Source: Mycobacterium senriense (lineage in GTDB: Bacteria > Actinomycetota > Actinomycetes > Mycobacteriales > Mycobacteriaceae). From it: a stretch of 64,000 bases of DNA. The notes below the pieces were generated by a model. That model did no database searches. It had not been told where the DNA came from and was given only the letters and a program-made list of their open reading frames with translations. Below, in pieces: positions 18,115 to 28,494 of this stretch (the first letter of the stretch is position 1; each line of letters begins with the position of its first letter). The position numbers were made by a program, and so were the translations under genes. The stretch spans positions 5,580,001 to 5,644,000 of the forward strand of contig NZ_AP024828.1 in assembly GCF_019668465.1 (NCBI RefSeq), given 5' to 3'.

Positions 18115-19494
18115 CTAATTTACCATCGCCCGAAGTTGTTGGGGCAGTGACCGTTTGGCGGCGTAGGGACCCAGAACCGCGGCGCCGTACCGCTGCCCGA
18201 GCAACCGGTGCGCCACGGCGTTGACCTCGTCGAGGGTCACCTCGTCGATCTGCTGCAGGGTGTGCTCGATGCTGCGGTGCATGCCGTAGTTGAGCTCGCT
18301 GCGGCCCAGCCGGCTCATCCGCGAGCTGGAATCCTCCAGGCCGAGCACCAGACCGCCGCGCAACGATCCCTTGGCGATGCGGCATTCCGACTCGGTGATG
18401 CCGTCGCGCGCCACCGACTCGAGCACGTCGCTGGTCACCGCCATCACCTCGGCGAAGCGTTCGGGCTGGCATGCGGCATACACCGACAGCGCGCCACTGT
18501 CGGCGAAGACGTCGACAGTCGAGTACACCGAGTAGGCCAGCCCGCGCAGTTCTCGAACCTGCTGAAACAACCGGGAGCTCAGGCCGCCGCCCAGCGCGGT
18601 GTTGAGCACCGACAGCGCCCAGCGATGGTCCCAGCCGCGCCCCGGCGTGCGGACGCCCAGCGACACGTGCGCCTGCTCGGCGTCCCGGGTGCCCAGCAGC
18701 AGACCGGGCCGGCCGCCGACCCGTCCGGCGCCCTTGCGCGGCGCGATCGGCTCGCGGCCGCGGACCAGATGCGGCCCGAAGTGCCGGCGCACCAACGCGA
18801 CCACCTCGTCGTGGTCGACGTTGCCGGCCACCGCCACCACCATCCGCTCCGGCGTGTAGCGCCGAACGTGAAACGAGTGCAGCTGGTTGCGCGTCATCGA
18901 CGTCACCGACCGCGCGGTGCCGATGACGGGGCGACCCACCGGGTGGTCACCGAAGAGCGCGCTCAGGAACATGTCGCCGAGTGCGTCCTCGGGGTCGTCG
19001 TCGCGCATCGCGATCTCTTCGAGGACCACGTCGCGTTCCAGCTCGACGTCGTTGGCCGCGCAGCACCCGTTGAGCACCACGTCGGCGACCAGGTCGACGG
19101 CCAGCGCCAGATCGCTGTCGAGCACGTGCGCGTAGTAGCAGGTGTGCTCCTTCGCGGTGAACGCGTTCAGCTCTCCCCCGACGGCGTCCATCGCCTGCGC
19201 GATGTCCACCGCCGTGCGACTGGGCGTCGACTTGAACAGCAGATGCTCGAGGAAGTGCGCGGCGCCGGCCACGGTGGCACCCTCGTCGCGCGAGCCGACC
19301 CCGACCCAGACCCCGACCGAGGCGGAACGCACCGCGGGCAGGTACTCGGTGACCACCCGCAAGCCGCCTGGCAGCGTGGTGCGCCGCAACGCGGCTTCGG
19401 GTGCCGATTCGTCAGCGACCTTGCTCCGGCGCAGCGCGCCGGACCGACCGGGACGCGTCCCGGTCGATGAGTCAGCTGCTCGCCGTCGCGGCAT
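18115..19494 (-). CDS. pepR: M16-family zinc protease
   Basis: 459 residues from the ATG at 19494, overlapping the gpsI end by 23 bases; the start MPRRR mirrors the MPRRS start of H37Rv PepR (438 residues). The inverted zinc motif HFLEH (H-x2-E-H) and the downstream zinc-ligand Glu in the [16 protein letters not shown] region are present, with the R/Y pair GRSELNYG of the second domain. It is a cytoplasmic processing-peptidase-like metalloprotease. The extra N-terminal ~20 residues relative to H37Rv are Ser/Arg-rich. Order gpsI-pepR is conserved across mycobacteria. Confidence 0.93.
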   Translation of the reverse strand: MPRRRAADSSTGTRPGRSGALRRSKVADESAPEAALRRTTLPGGLRVVTEYLPAVRSASVGVWVGVGSRDEGATVAGAAHFLEHLLFKSTPSRTAVDIAQAMDAVGGELNAFTAKEHTCYYAHVLDSDLALAVDLVADVVLNGCCAANDVELERDVVLEEIAMRDDDPEDALGDMFLSALFGDHPVGRPVIGTARSVTSMTRNQLHSFHVRRYTPERMVVAVAGNVDHDEVVALVRRHFGPHLVRGREPIAPRKGAGRVGGRPGLLLGTRDAEQAHVSLGVRTPGRGWDHRWALSVLNTALGGGLSSRLFQQVRELRGLAYSVYSTVDVFADSGALSVYAACQPERFAEVMAVTSDVLESVARDGITESECRIAKGSLRGGLVLGLEDSSSRMSRLGRSELNYGMHRSIEHTLQQIDEVTLDEVNAVAHRLLGQRYGAAVLGPYAAKRSLPQQLRAMVN

Positions 19495-21736
19495 CGGCAG
19501 GAGCGGCCGCCGGGGCATCGGCAGGAGCCGAGTTGTCTTCCTCCACCAGAACCAGCGAGATCTTGCCCCGCTTGTCGATGTCGGCGATCTCGACGCGCAG
19601 CTTGTCGCCGACGTTGACCACGTCCTCGACCTTCGCGATCCGCTTGCCCTTGCCGAGCTTGGAGATGTGCACCAGGCCGTCACGGCCGGGCAGCAGCGAC
19701 ACGAACGCACCGAAATCCGTTGTCTTGACCACGGTTCCGAGGAACCGCTCGCCGACGGTCGGCAACTGCGGGTTGGCGATGGCGTTGATCCGGTCGATCG
19801 CGGCCTGCGCCGAGGGTCCGTCGGTGGCGCCGACGAACACGGTGCCGTCGTCCTCGATGGAGATCTGCGCGCCGGTCTCCTCGGTGATCGCGTTGATGAC
19901 CTTGCCCTTGGGCCCGATCACCTCACCGATCTTGTCCACCGGAACCTTGATGGTGGTGACCCGAGGCGCATACGGGCTCATCTCGTCGGGCTCGTCGATC
20001 GCCTCGGCCATGACCTCCAGGATGGTCAGCCGCGCGTCCTTGGCCTGCCCCAGCGCGCCCGCCAGCACCTGCGACGGAATGCCGTCGAGCTTGGTGTCCA
20101 GCTGCAGCGCGGTGACGAAGTCCTTGGTGCCGGCGCACTTGAAGTCCATGTCGCCGAACGCGTCCTCGGCGCCCAGGATGTCGGTCAGGGTGACGAAGCG
20201 GCGCTCGGTCTTGCCGTCGACCTCGACGTCATCGGAGACCAGGCCCATCGCGATGCCGGCCACCGGCGCCTTGAGCGGCACACCGGCGTTCAGCAGCGAA
20301 AGGGTGGAAGCACAGACCGAACCCATCGACGTCGAGCCGTTGGAGCTCAGCGCCTCGGAGACCTGACGGATGGCGTAAGGGAACTCCTCGACGCCCGGCA
20401 GCACCGGGATCAGCGCGCGCTCGGCGAGCGCGCCGTGCCCGATCTCGCGCCGCTTGGGCGAGCCCACGCGGCCGGTCTCGCCGGTGGAGAACGGCGGGAA
20501 GTTGTAGTGGTGCATGTAGCGCTTGGAGGTCTCGGGTCCCAGCGAGTCGATCTGCTGGGCCATCTTGACCATGTCGAGCGTGGTGACACCCAGGATCTGG
20601 GTCTCGCCGCGCTGGAACAGCGCGCTGCCGTGCGCCCGCGGCACCACGGCGACCTCGGCCGACAACGCGCGGATGTCGGTGATGCCGCGGCCGTCGATGC
20701 GGAAGTGATCGGTCAGGATCCGCTGACGCACCAGCTTCTTGGTCAGCGACCGGTAGGCGGCGCTGACCTCCTTCTCGCGGCCCTCGTAGGTCGCAGAGTT
20801 CCCCGTGAGCCGCGCCAACACTTCCGCTTTCAGCTCGTCGGTGCGCGCGTCGCGCTCGGCCTTGCCGCCGATGGTCAGCGCCTTGGCCAGCTCGTCGGTG
20901 GCCAGCGAGGCGACCGAGTAGTAGACGTCTTCCTGGTAGTCCGGGAACGTCGGGAACTCGCCGACCGGCTTGGCGGCGGCCCCGGCCAGCTCCTCCTGTG
21001 CGGTGCACAGCGCGGCGATGAACGGCTTGGCGGCCTCGAGTCCTTCGGCCACAACGGTTTCCGTCGGCGCCTGGGCGCCGCCCTCGACGAGCTCGATGAC
21101 CTTCTCGGTGGCCTCGGCCTCGACCATCATGATGGCCACGTCACCCTCGACCTTGCGGCCGGCGATGACCATGTCGAACACGGCGCGCTCGAGCTGCTCG
21201 ACGGTCGGGAACGCCACCCACTGGCCGTCGATGAGCGCGACCCGCACGCCCCCGATCGGACCCGAGAACGGCAACCCGCTCAGCTGGGTGGACGCCGATG
21301 CGGCGTTGATCGCCAGCACGTCGTACAGGTCGTTGGGATCCAGGCTCATGACCGTGACCACGACCTGAATCTCGTTGCGCAGCCCGGAGACGAACGACGG
21401 GCGCAGCGGCCGGTCGATGAGCCGGCAGGTCAGGATCGCGTCCGTGGAGGGACGGCCCTCGCGGCGGAAGAACGAACCGGGGATGCGACCGGCGGCATAC
21501 ATCCGCTCCTCGACGTCGACGGTCAGCGGGAAGAAGTCGAAATGCTCCTTGGGGCTCTTGCTGGCGGTGGTCGCCGACAACAGCATGTTCTCGTCATCGA
21601 GGTACGCGACCACGGCGCCAGCTGCCTGCTGGGCCAACCGGCCGGTCTCGAAACGGATGGTGCGGGTGCCGAAGCTCCCGTTGTCGATGGTGGCGGTCGC
21701 CTCGAACACGCCCTCTTCAATTTCAGCGACAGACAT
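19472..21736 (-). CDS. gpsI: Polyribonucleotide nucleotidyltransferase (PNPase)
   Basis: 754 residues. Two RNase PH-like domains (first about 1-230, second from about 350, with the phosphate-binding [14 protein letters not shown] and acidic [10 protein letters not shown]), then KH ([21 protein letters not shown]) and S1 ([26 protein letters not shown]) RNA-binding domains. It degrades RNA 3' to 5' with phosphate and is part of the degradosome; the mycobacterial name GpsI reflects early ppGpp-synthase work. It is transcribed after rpsO across a 366-base structured gap. The acidic, Ala/Pro-rich tail is typical. Confidence 0.98.
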   Translation of the reverse strand: MSVAEIEEGVFEATATIDNGSFGTRTIRFETGRLAQQAAGAVVAYLDDENMLLSATTASKSPKEHFDFFPLTVDVEERMYAAGRIPGSFFRREGRPSTDAILTCRLIDRPLRPSFVSGLRNEIQVVVTVMSLDPNDLYDVLAINAASASTQLSGLPFSGPIGGVRVALIDGQWVAFPTVEQLERAVFDMVIAGRKVEGDVAIMMVEAEATEKVIELVEGGAQAPTETVVAEGLEAAKPFIAALCTAQEELAGAAAKPVGEFPTFPDYQEDVYYSVASLATDELAKALTIGGKAERDARTDELKAEVLARLTGNSATYEGREKEVSAAYRSLTKKLVRQRILTDHFRIDGRGITDIRALSAEVAVVPRAHGSALFQRGETQILGVTTLDMVKMAQQIDSLGPETSKRYMHHYNFPPFSTGETGRVGSPKRREIGHGALAERALIPVLPGVEEFPYAIRQVSEALSSNGSTSMGSVCASTLSLLNAGVPLKAPVAGIAMGLVSDDVEVDGKTERRFVTLTDILGAEDAFGDMDFKCAGTKDFVTALQLDTKLDGIPSQVLAGALGQAKDARLTILEVMAEAIDEPDEMSPYAPRVTTIKVPVDKIGEVIGPKGKVINAITEETGAQISIEDDGTVFVGATDGPSAQAAIDRINAIANPQLPTVGERFLGTVVKTTDFGAFVSLLPGRDGLVHISKLGKGKRIAKVEDVVNVGDKLRVEIADIDKRGKISLVLVEEDNSAPADAPAAAPADAATASS

Positions 21737-22102
21737 GGACGTCCGTACGGCCTCTCTTGTATTCAGCTTTTTCGCGTGGCCACGCGCGAACCGCAGGCCT
21801 GACGGCCGCGGGTCACCCGCGGGAGGCGCTGAGTCTGAATACGGCTACGGCCATCGATCGAAGCGGCCGACCTGCCCCAGATCCGGAGAGCCCGGCAGCC
21901 ACTACCGAAGACCGCCCGATGCAGACTGGCTGCTCCCTCGAACGTGCGTAGTGACACGCTGGAACGGCACACGCGGATCTGCGTGACCGCACCGTTTGCT
22001 CGGGCCGAACCGGCCCAGAACGTCCTCACTCTACACGGGCGACCTCTGCCCGCCATATTGCTCGGAGTTTGCGGGGCGGCTACCGCCCCGGTGGGGGTGG
22101 CG
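21737..22102. other. 366-base gap between rpsO and gpsI, no gene, two hairpins
   Basis: No supported reading frame is present; H37Rv carries lppU here. The gap holds a perfect 14-base palindrome cgcgtggccacgcg (21773-21786) and a tight hairpin ccgcggg-tca-cccgcgg (21806-21822) close to the gpsI start. Stem-loops in the rpsO-pnp gap are known in other bacteria as RNase processing sites for PNPase autoregulation, so a leader role is a fair inference. Confidence 0.5.
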
Positions 22103-22372
22103 TCAGCGACGCAGGCCCAGCCGCTCGACCAGCGAGCGGTACCGCTCGACATCGATCTGCGCGACGTACTTGAGCAGCCGGCGACGGCGTCCGACCAGCA
22201 GCAGCAGCCCGCGCCGCGAGTGGTGGTCGTGCTTGTGCACCTTCAGGTGCTCGGTCAGGTCGGCGATCCGCTTGGTCAGCAGCGCGACCTGCGCCTCGGG
22301 GGAACCGGTGTCGGTGCCATGCAGGCCGTAGTTGCCCAGGATTTCTTTTTTCTGCTCGGCTGTCAGCGCCAC
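22103..22372 (-). CDS. rpsO: 30S ribosomal protein S15
   Basis: 89 residues, the standard S15 length. Recognisable segments are [48 protein letters not shown], which bind the 16S rRNA three-way junction and nucleate the 30S platform. It lies upstream of gpsI on the same strand as in most bacteria. Confidence 0.98.
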   Translation of the reverse strand: MALTAEQKKEILGNYGLHGTDTGSPEAQVALLTKRIADLTEHLKVHKHDHHSRRGLLLLVGRRRRLLKYVAQIDVERYRSLVERLGLRR

Positions 22373-22520
22373 GAAACTATCTCCATCAATCGGTCCGCGA
22401 AAGGTGAATGTTCAAGGCGCGGCCACCGCGAACCGCAGCACGCGCCGATGTCGTCCGGCAGTTTAGCAGCGCTGTGATCGCGGGCCTAAACGCCGAGGCT
22501 CGCGCTTTGTCACCAGGTGC

Positions 22521-23495
22521 TCAACCCGCAGAGAGCAGGCTGCGCGCCTTCTCGGTGTCCTTGCCCATCGCGACGACGAGTTCCTTGACCGAGTCGAACT
22601 TGTGCTGACCGCGGATGCGGGCGACGAAATCGAGGGCGACGTGCTGACCGTAGAGGTCGGCGGTGGTGTCCAGGACGAACGCCTCGACGGTGCGGGTGCG
22701 CCCGGAGAAGGTCGGGTTGGTGCCGACGGACACCGCCGCCTGATAGCGCTCGCCGGGGATGACGCTGCCGGTGGCCGGTCCGTGCCCGAGCACGGTGAAC
22801 CATGCGGCGTACACGCCGTCGGCCGGGATGGCCGAGTACATCGGCGGCGCCACGTTGGCGGTCGGGTAGCCCAGCTCGATGCCGCGCCCGTGGCCGCGCA
22901 CCACCACACCCTCGACGCGGTGTGGGCGGCCCAGCGCCTCGGTGGCCGCCACCATGTCGCCGGCGTCCACGCAGGACCGGATGTAGGTGGACGAGAACGT
23001 CACGGTCTCGTTGCTGTGATGCTCGGACAGCAGCGACATCGACTCGACCGAGAAGCCGAACCGCTCCCCCGCCTTGCGCAGGGTGTCGACGGTGCCGGCC
23101 GCCTTCTTGCCGAAGGTGAAGTTCTCCCCCACCACGACCTCGACGACGTGCAGGTTCTCCACCAGAAGTTCGTGCACGTAGCGCTCCGGGGTGAGCTTCA
23201 TGAAGTCGGTGGTGAACGGCATCACCAGGAAGACGTCGATGCCCAGCTCCTCGACCAGCTCGGCGCGCCGGGTCAGCGTCGTCAGCTGGGCGGGATGGCT
23301 GCCGGGGAAGACCACTTCCATCGGGTGCGGGTCGAACGTCATCAGCACCGTCGGGACGTTGCGGGCCCGCGCCGCCTTGACCGCATGCGCGATCAGCTCG
23401 GCGTGACCGCGATGCACACCGTCGAATACACCGATGGTGAGTACACACCTGCCCCAGTCCGTGGGAATCTCGTCTTGGCCGCGCCACCGCTGCAC
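22521..23495 (-). CDS. ribF: Bifunctional riboflavin kinase / FAD synthetase
   Basis: 324 residues from the GTG at 23495 (VQRWRGQDEIP), which matches the N-terminus of H37Rv RibF; a longer reading to 23546 would run into the sirR promoter region. The N-terminal FMN adenylyltransferase domain shows IGVFDGVHRGH and TFDPHP; SSTYIR lies at its end. The C-terminal kinase domain shows GRGIELGYPTAN and GTNPTF. It makes FMN then FAD from riboflavin, needed by the many flavoproteins in this window. Divergent from sirR. Confidence 0.96.
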   Translation of the reverse strand: MQRWRGQDEIPTDWGRCVLTIGVFDGVHRGHAELIAHAVKAARARNVPTVLMTFDPHPMEVVFPGSHPAQLTTLTRRAELVEELGIDVFLVMPFTTDFMKLTPERYVHELLVENLHVVEVVVGENFTFGKKAAGTVDTLRKAGERFGFSVESMSLLSEHHSNETVTFSSTYIRSCVDAGDMVAATEALGRPHRVEGVVVRGHGRGIELGYPTANVAPPMYSAIPADGVYAAWFTVLGHGPATGSVIPGERYQAAVSVGTNPTFSGRTRTVEAFVLDTTADLYGQHVALDFVARIRGQHKFDSVKELVVAMGKDTEKARSLLSAG

Positions 23496-23600
23496 GCCCG
23501 CAAGCCTACGGCGCCGAGTGGTCTGCCGGGAGATCCAGAGGGGCAAACCCCCGCCATGGTGTCGGGGAACACCCCGAATCAGGCGTGGGTTGCCTAAACT

Positions 23601-23612
23601 TTCTCGGTGTGA
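23601..23612. promoter_or_regulatory. sirR start region; nearby half-site for a DtxR-type regulator
   Basis: In the 113-base gap between divergent ribF and sirR, gttgcctaaac (23589-23599) reads on the other strand as GTTTAGGCAAC, containing TTAGGC, half of the DtxR/IdeR-type box TTAGG-TnAnCCTAA. Only one half is visible, so autoregulation is a weak suggestion. The GTG start at 23609 directly follows. Confidence 0.25.
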
Positions 23613-24313
23613 AGGCTGACGAAGAGCGTGGCGGCATCACCGCGGTCGGCCAGGACTACCTCAAGGCCATCTGGAATGCCCAGGAATGGTCCCCCAAAGA
23701 CGCGCTACAGAAGGTCAGCACCAAGATGCTGGCCGAAAAGATCGGGGTGTCGGCCAGCACGGCCTCGGAGTCCATCCGCAAGCTCGCCGAGCAGGGGCTC
23801 GTCGACCACGAGAAGTACGGTGCGGTGACGCTGACCGAGGCGGGCCGGCGCGCAGCGCTGGAGATGGTGCGCCGGCACCGGCTGCTGGAGACCTTCCTGG
23901 TCAACGAACTCGGCTACGCCTGGGACGAGGTGCACGACGAGGCCGAGGTGCTCGAGCACGCGGTGTCCGATCGGCTGGTGGCGCGCATCGACGCCAAGCT
24001 GGGGTTCCCGCAGCGCGACCCGCACGGTGACCCGATCCCGGCCTCGGACGGGCAGGTGCCCACCCCGCCGGCCCGCCAGCTGTGGGCATGCGACGACGGG
24101 GACACCGCGACGGTGGCGCGCATCTCCGACGCCGACCCCGAGATGCTGCGCTACTTCACCGACGTCGGCATCAACCTCGACTCCCGGCTGCGGGTCCTGA
24201 CCCGACGTGAATTCGCCGGCATGATCTCGGTCGCGATCGACTCCGGCGCCGGCGCCGAGACGACCGTCGACCTGGGCAGCCCGGCCGCCCGCGCCATCTG
24301 GGTGACGGCCTAG
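23609..24313 (+). CDS. sirR: DtxR/MntR-family metal-dependent regulator SirR
   Basis: 234 residues from the GTG at 23609 (VKADEER), close to the H37Rv SirR N-terminus. An N-terminal winged helix (KVSTKMLAEKIGVSASTASESIRKLAEQGLVDHEKYGAVTLTEAGR) binds DNA; the dimer/metal domain follows (RHRLLETFLVNELGYAWDEVHDEAEVLEHAVSD has the M/C-x2-E-H-type ligands E...H), and the C-terminus is an SH3-like FeoA domain. The family senses Mn or Fe; which metal is not certain here. It converges on fadE21 across a repeat element. Confidence 0.92.
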   Translation: MKADEERGGITAVGQDYLKAIWNAQEWSPKDALQKVSTKMLAEKIGVSASTASESIRKLAEQGLVDHEKYGAVTLTEAGRRAALEMVRRHRLLETFLVNELGYAWDEVHDEAEVLEHAVSDRLVARIDAKLGFPQRDPHGDPIPASDGQVPTPPARQLWACDDGDTATVARISDADPEMLRYFTDVGINLDSRLRVLTRREFAGMISVAIDSGAGAETTVDLGSPAARAIWVTA

Positions 24314-24314
24314 C

Positions 24315-24361
24315 GGCGATCGCAAGCACGGCGCAGCCGGGCGCAGCGGGTCGCCGCCATC
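24315..24361 (+). repeat. Dispersed intergenic repeat, copy 1 (47 bp)
   Basis: Directly after the sirR stop between convergent genes. It is about 90% identical to copy 2 (41825-41871) and related to copy 3 (46557-46602). Its ends are near-inverted (ggcgatcgc ... gcgggtcgcc), so it may fold into a hairpin and serve as a terminator for either flanking gene. Confidence 0.75.
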
Positions 24362-24381
24362 CCGCGCAGTCGGGTAGCCGC

Positions 24382-25638
24382 TCAGTCGGCCAGCAGGCCC
24401 TTGGCGATGTGGGTGACCTGAACCTCGTTGCTGCCGGCGTAGATCATCAGCGACTTGGCGTCGCGGGCCAGCTGCTCCACCCGGTATTCGGCCATGTAGC
24501 CGTTGCCGCCGAACAGCTGTACGGCCTCCATCGCCACGTCGGTGGCCGCCTCCGACGAGTACAGCTTGATCGCCGACGCCTCGGCCAGCGTCAGCGGCTT
24601 ACCCGCCTGCTGGCGCTCGATGGTGTGAAAGACCATGTTCTGCACGTTCATTCGGGCGATCTCCATCTTGGCCAGCTTGAGCTGGATCAGCTGGAATTGC
24701 CCGATGTTCTTGCCCCACAAGGTCCGGCTCTTGGCGTAATCCACGCACAGCCGGTGGCATTCGTCGATGATGCCCAACGCCATCATCGCGATCCCGATCC
24801 GCTCGGCGGCGAAGTTGGCGCGGGCGCTGTCGCGGCCGTCGCCGTCGGTGTGCTGTTCGCTCTCGCCGAGCAGCCGGTCCGGGCTCAGCCGCACGTTGTC
24901 GAAGAACAGCTCGCCGGTCGGCGAGGACATCATGCCCATCTTCTTGAACGGCTTGCCCTGCGTGAGGCCCGGCATGCCCGCGTCGAGCACGAAGACCAGC
25001 ACCGGCCGGTTGCGCTTGTCCGCGCTCGCATCGCCCTCGTCGAGTTTGGCGTACACGACCAGGACGTCGGCACAGGGCCCGTTGGTGATGAAGGTCTTCT
25101 GCCCGTTGAGGATGTAGTCCTGGCCGTCGCGCTTGACGTAGGTCTTCATGCCGCCGAACGCGTCCGAGCCCGAGTCTGGCTCGGTAATCGCCCATGCCGC
25201 AATCTTTTCCAGCGTCATCAGCTCGGGCAGCCAGCGTTCCTTCTGCGCCAGTGTGCCGCGGCTCATGATCGTCGCCGCGCCCAGGCCGAGGCTAACCGAC
25301 GCGGTGCTGAGCAACCCGATGCTGACCCTCGCGATTTCGGACACCAGCACCGCGATCATCGACCCCTGCGCGCCACCGCCGAAACCGCCTGACTCGTCGG
25401 GCTTTTCATCCACAGGCGCCCGGGCGCCGTCGAGCCTGGCCCGCTCCCGGTCCAGCATCTTCTTGACCGACTCGGCGGCCATGGCGTCGAGGCCGAACTG
25501 GCTGAACAGCTTGCGCGCGATCGGATACGGCGACATTTCGCCGGTCTCCAGTTCGTCGACGTGCGGGCGGATCTCTTTGTCGACGAACTGGCGAACCGCA
25601 TCCCGGACCATCAGGTCGGTGTCGGACCACTCGATCAT
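24382..25638 (-). CDS. fadE21: Acyl-CoA dehydrogenase FadE21
   Basis: 418 residues of acyl-CoA dehydrogenase fold. FAD-binding AWAITEPDSGSDAFGG is present, and the C-terminal LFGGNGYMAEYRVEQLARDAKSLMIYAGSNEVQ carries the catalytic-base position (E in SNEVQ) at the usual place. It would introduce the alpha,beta double bond in an acyl-CoA thioester, passing electrons to ETF. The substrate chain is unknown. It lies 7 bases after ltp1 on the same strand, so thiolase-like and dehydrogenase proteins are likely co-expressed for lipid or sterol side-chain breakdown. Confidence 0.93.
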   Translation of the reverse strand: MIEWSDTDLMVRDAVRQFVDKEIRPHVDELETGEMSPYPIARKLFSQFGLDAMAAESVKKMLDRERARLDGARAPVDEKPDESGGFGGGAQGSMIAVLVSEIARVSIGLLSTASVSLGLGAATIMSRGTLAQKERWLPELMTLEKIAAWAITEPDSGSDAFGGMKTYVKRDGQDYILNGQKTFITNGPCADVLVVYAKLDEGDASADKRNRPVLVFVLDAGMPGLTQGKPFKKMGMMSSPTGELFFDNVRLSPDRLLGESEQHTDGDGRDSARANFAAERIGIAMMALGIIDECHRLCVDYAKSRTLWGKNIGQFQLIQLKLAKMEIARMNVQNMVFHTIERQQAGKPLTLAEASAIKLYSSEAATDVAMEAVQLFGGNGYMAEYRVEQLARDAKSLMIYAGSNEVQVTHIAKGLLAD

Positions 25639-25645
25639 GGCGTCC

Positions 25646-26836
25646 TTAACGCTCGGCGCGCTGGTAGGCGGTGACGACGGCGGCGCCGCCCAGTCCGATG
25701 TTGTGTTGCAGTGCGGCGCTGACGTTGTCGACCTGACGCTTGTCGGCGGTCCCGCGCAGCTGCCAGGTCAGCTCCGCGCATTGCGCCAGGCCGGTCGCGC
25801 CCAGCGGGTGCCCCTTGGAGATCAGGCCGCCGGACGGGTTGACCACCCAGCGGCCGCCGTAGGTGGTGTCGTTGTTGTCGATCAGCTTCGGTGCCTCACC
25901 GGGACCGCACAAGCCGAGCGCCTCATACAGCAGCAGTTCGTTGGCCGAGAAGCAGTCGTGCAGCTCGATCACCTGGAAGTCTTGCGGCCCCAGCCCGGAC
26001 TGGTCGTAGACCTGTTGCGCGGCTTGGACATTCATGTCGTAGCCGATCAGGTTCTTCGCGCTCCCGTCGAACGTCGACGCGAAGTCGGTGGTCATGGCCT
26101 GCCCGACGATCTCCACCGCCTGGCCGGCCAGACCGTGGCTGTCGACGAAGCTTTCCGAGGCCAGGATGGCCGCACCCGAGCCGTCCGAGGTGGGCGAACA
26201 CTGCAGCTTGGTCAGCGGGTCGGAGATCATCCGCGCCGCCAGGATGTCGTCGAGCGTGTAGGACTCCTGGAACTGGGCAAAAGGGTTGTTGACCGAGTGC
26301 TTGTGGTTCTTGTAGCCGATCTTGGCGAAATGCTCTGCGGTGCTGCCGTATTGCTTCATGTGCTCGCGTCCGGCGGCGCCGAACATCCACGGCGCGACGG
26401 GCATCGCGAACTCGTCGATCGCGGCCATCGCCTTGACGTGCTTGCCCATCGGCGATTCGCGGTCCTGGGCGCCGCCGCCCAGCGAACCCGGCTGCATCTT
26501 CTCGAAGCCGAGCGCGATCGCGCAGTCGACGATGCCGCCGCGGATGGCCTGGGCGGCCAGGAACAGCGCCGTCGAGCCGGTGGAGCAGTTGTTGTTGACG
26601 TTGACGATCGGAATGCCGGTCATGCCGAGCTCGTAGAGGGCGCGCTGCCCGGAGGTGGAGTCGCCCGAGCAGTAGCCGACGTAGCCCTGCTGCACCTCGC
26701 GGTAGTCGATGCCGGCATCCGTCAGGGCGTTGGTTCCCGATTCGCGGGCCATGTCCGGATAGTCCCAGCCCTCGCGGCGGCCCGGCTTCTCGAATTTCGT
26801 CATCCCGACGCCGACGACATAAACCTTGCTGGACAT
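25646..26836 (-). CDS. ltp1: Thiolase-like lipid-transfer protein Ltp1
   Basis: 396 residues of thiolase superfamily SCP-x type. The nucleophile-Cys region is [13 protein letters not shown] (Cys near residue 84), followed by the [12 protein letters not shown] and [17 protein letters not shown] loops with the catalytic His. These fit SCP2-type thiolases and aldolase-like Ltp proteins that act on branched or sterol side-chain acyl-CoAs. It forms a unit with fadE21. In H37Rv an insertion sequence separates this gene from truB; here only 78 bases do, with no trace of a transposase. Confidence 0.93.
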   Translation of the reverse strand: MSSKVYVVGVGMTKFEKPGRREGWDYPDMARESGTNALTDAGIDYREVQQGYVGYCSGDSTSGQRALYELGMTGIPIVNVNNNCSTGSTALFLAAQAIRGGIVDCAIALGFEKMQPGSLGGGAQDRESPMGKHVKAMAAIDEFAMPVAPWMFGAAGREHMKQYGSTAEHFAKIGYKNHKHSVNNPFAQFQESYTLDDILAARMISDPLTKLQCSPTSDGSGAAILASESFVDSHGLAGQAVEIVGQAMTTDFASTFDGSAKNLIGYDMNVQAAQQVYDQSGLGPQDFQVIELHDCFSANELLLYEALGLCGPGEAPKLIDNNDTTYGGRWVVNPSGGLISKGHPLGATGLAQCAELTWQLRGTADKRQVDNVSAALQHNIGLGGAAVVTAYQRAER

Positions 26837-26914
26837 CGTTGTCCCCTTCCGAACCGTGGGCGGTCTAGGCCTTCAGTGTGCAACGTAGCCCAACCAACCG
26901 TTCGGCCGGGGCCG

Positions 26915-27817
26915 TTACAGCGTCGCCGGGCGGATCACCACCACCGGCTTGGTCCGCGAGCCCTCGTCGCGCAGCAGCGCCATCACCCGGCCGTCGGCAT
27001 CGCAGGCGGCGTAGATGCCGCCGATGCCCGCCGGCTCGAGCGACCGGCCGTTGCCGGTCGCCTCGGCCTCCTCGCCGGACAGGTCGCGGCGCGGGAAGAT
27101 CAGCAGGCAGGCCTCGTCCAGGCTGTAGCTGAGCCGCGGATGCTCCGCCAGCTCGTCGAGCGGGTAGGCCTGATCCAGCCCGAAGCACCCGACGCTGGTG
27201 CGCCGCAACGCCGTCAGGTGCCCGCCCACCCCCAGGGCGTCGCCGAGGTCGCGGGCCAGGGCGCGGATGTAGGTTCCCGACGAGCAGTCGACCTCGACGT
27301 CCAGGTCGACGACGTCGTGGCCGCCGGGTCCGGGCCGGATGTCGTACACCTCGAACCGGTCGATGCGCACCGGGCGGGCCTTCAGCTCGACGGTCTGGCC
27401 CTCGCGCGCCAACCGGTAGGCGCGCTTGCCGTCGACCTTGATGGCGCTGACCGTCGACGGCACCTGTTCGATGTCGCCGCGCAGGCCGGCCACGGCGGAT
27501 TCGATCACCTCGCCGGTCAGGTGCCGCGCCGAGACGCTGTGCACCGGTTCGCCGTCGGCGTCGTCGGTGGACGTGCTCTGGCCCAGCCGGATGGTGGCCG
27601 TGTAGGACTTGGCGGTCGCCGTCAGCAGGCCGAGGATCTTGGTGGCGCGCTCGACGCCGATCACCAGCACACCGGTGGCCATCGGGTCCAGCGTCCCCGC
27701 GTGCCCCACCCTGCGGGTGGAGAAGATCCGCCGGCAGCGACCGACCACGTCGTGACTGGTCATTCCGGGCGGCTTGTCGACGACGACTATCCCTGGCCCG
27801 GTGGGGCTTTGGCTCAT
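26915..27817 (-). CDS. truB: tRNA pseudouridine-55 synthase
   Basis: 300 residues. [16 protein letters not shown] at the N-terminus and the catalytic-Asp motif [14 protein letters not shown] are diagnostic of TruB, which makes pseudouridine 55 in the T loop of tRNAs. The C-terminal half includes the [14 protein letters not shown] motif. The ATG at 27817 overlaps the pptT stop (ATGA), so truB is the last of a tightly coupled three-gene unit. Confidence 0.97.
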   Translation of the reverse strand: MSQSPTGPGIVVVDKPPGMTSHDVVGRCRRIFSTRRVGHAGTLDPMATGVLVIGVERATKILGLLTATAKSYTATIRLGQSTSTDDADGEPVHSVSARHLTGEVIESAVAGLRGDIEQVPSTVSAIKVDGKRAYRLAREGQTVELKARPVRIDRFEVYDIRPGPGGHDVVDLDVEVDCSSGTYIRALARDLGDALGVGGHLTALRRTSVGCFGLDQAYPLDELAEHPRLSYSLDEACLLIFPRRDLSGEEAEATGNGRSLEPAGIGGIYAACDADGRVMALLRDEGSRTKPVVVIRPATL

Positions 27818-28494
27818 AGCACGATGGCGGTCAGCACCAGCCCGCGCTCGACCGACCACCGGCCGCGCAGCTCGGTCAGCGGCGGACCGGACAGCGCTTC
27901 GGGATCGATCAGGATCCGCGACACGAACCCGCCCGTCGCCGCCCCGGGGCCGTCGGCCTCGAACACGATGTGCGCGTCCTCGAAGCCCAGCCACCGTTTG
28001 GTCAGCGGGAACCAGGCCTTGTACGTCGCCTCCTTGGCGCAGAACAGGATTCGGTCCCAATGCAGATCCCCCGTCAGGATGGCGGGGATTTCGTCGCGTT
28101 CGGCCGGCAGGCTGATCGCGTTGAGCACGCCGTCGGGCAGCACGTCGTGCGGTTCGGCGTCGATGCCCACCGAGCGCACCGCGTCGGAGCGGCCCACCAC
28201 CGCACCCCGGTAGCCCGTGCAGTGGGTGAGGCTGCCCACCACGCCGTCGGGCCAGCAGGGTTCACCCTTCTCGCCCTTGAGGATCGGCACCGGCGGCAGG
28301 CCGAGCTCGCCCAGCGCGATCCGGGCGCAGTGCCGGACGGTGATGAACTCGTTGCGCCGCTTGGCCACCGACCGGGCGATCAGCGGCTCCTCTTCGGGCA
28401 GCGGCGCGAGATCGGGCGGATCGTTATACACCTCCGAGTAGGCCAGGCCGTCGGCCACCGGCAGCACCAAGGAAACCAGCATGTCCCCGGTCAT
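27814..28494 (-). CDS. pptT: 4'-phosphopantetheinyl transferase
   Basis: 226 residues (227 in H37Rv). [24 protein letters not shown] with the Mg-binding acidic pair, and [26 protein letters not shown] are the Sfp-type PPTase motifs. PptT moves phosphopantetheine from coenzyme A to carrier proteins of mycolate, polyketide and siderophore synthesis and is essential in M. tuberculosis. It overlaps both neighbours by 4 bases; the upstream partner encodes the opposing hydrolase. Confidence 0.97.
   Translation of the reverse strand: MTGDMLVSLVLPVADGLAYSEVYNDPPDLAPLPEEEPLIARSVAKRRNEFITVRHCARIALGELGLPPVPILKGEKGEPCWPDGVVGSLTHCTGYRGAVVGRSDAVRSVGIDAEPHDVLPDGVLNAISLPAERDEIPAILTGDLHWDRILFCAKEATYKAWFPLTKRWLGFEDAHIVFEADGPGAATGGFVSRILIDPEALSGPPLTELRGRWSVERGLVLTAIVL

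Noticed and set aside
26837..26914. Remnant of the insertion sequence found here in H37Rv
   Set aside because: The 78-base gap has no transposase-like frame or terminal inverted repeats.
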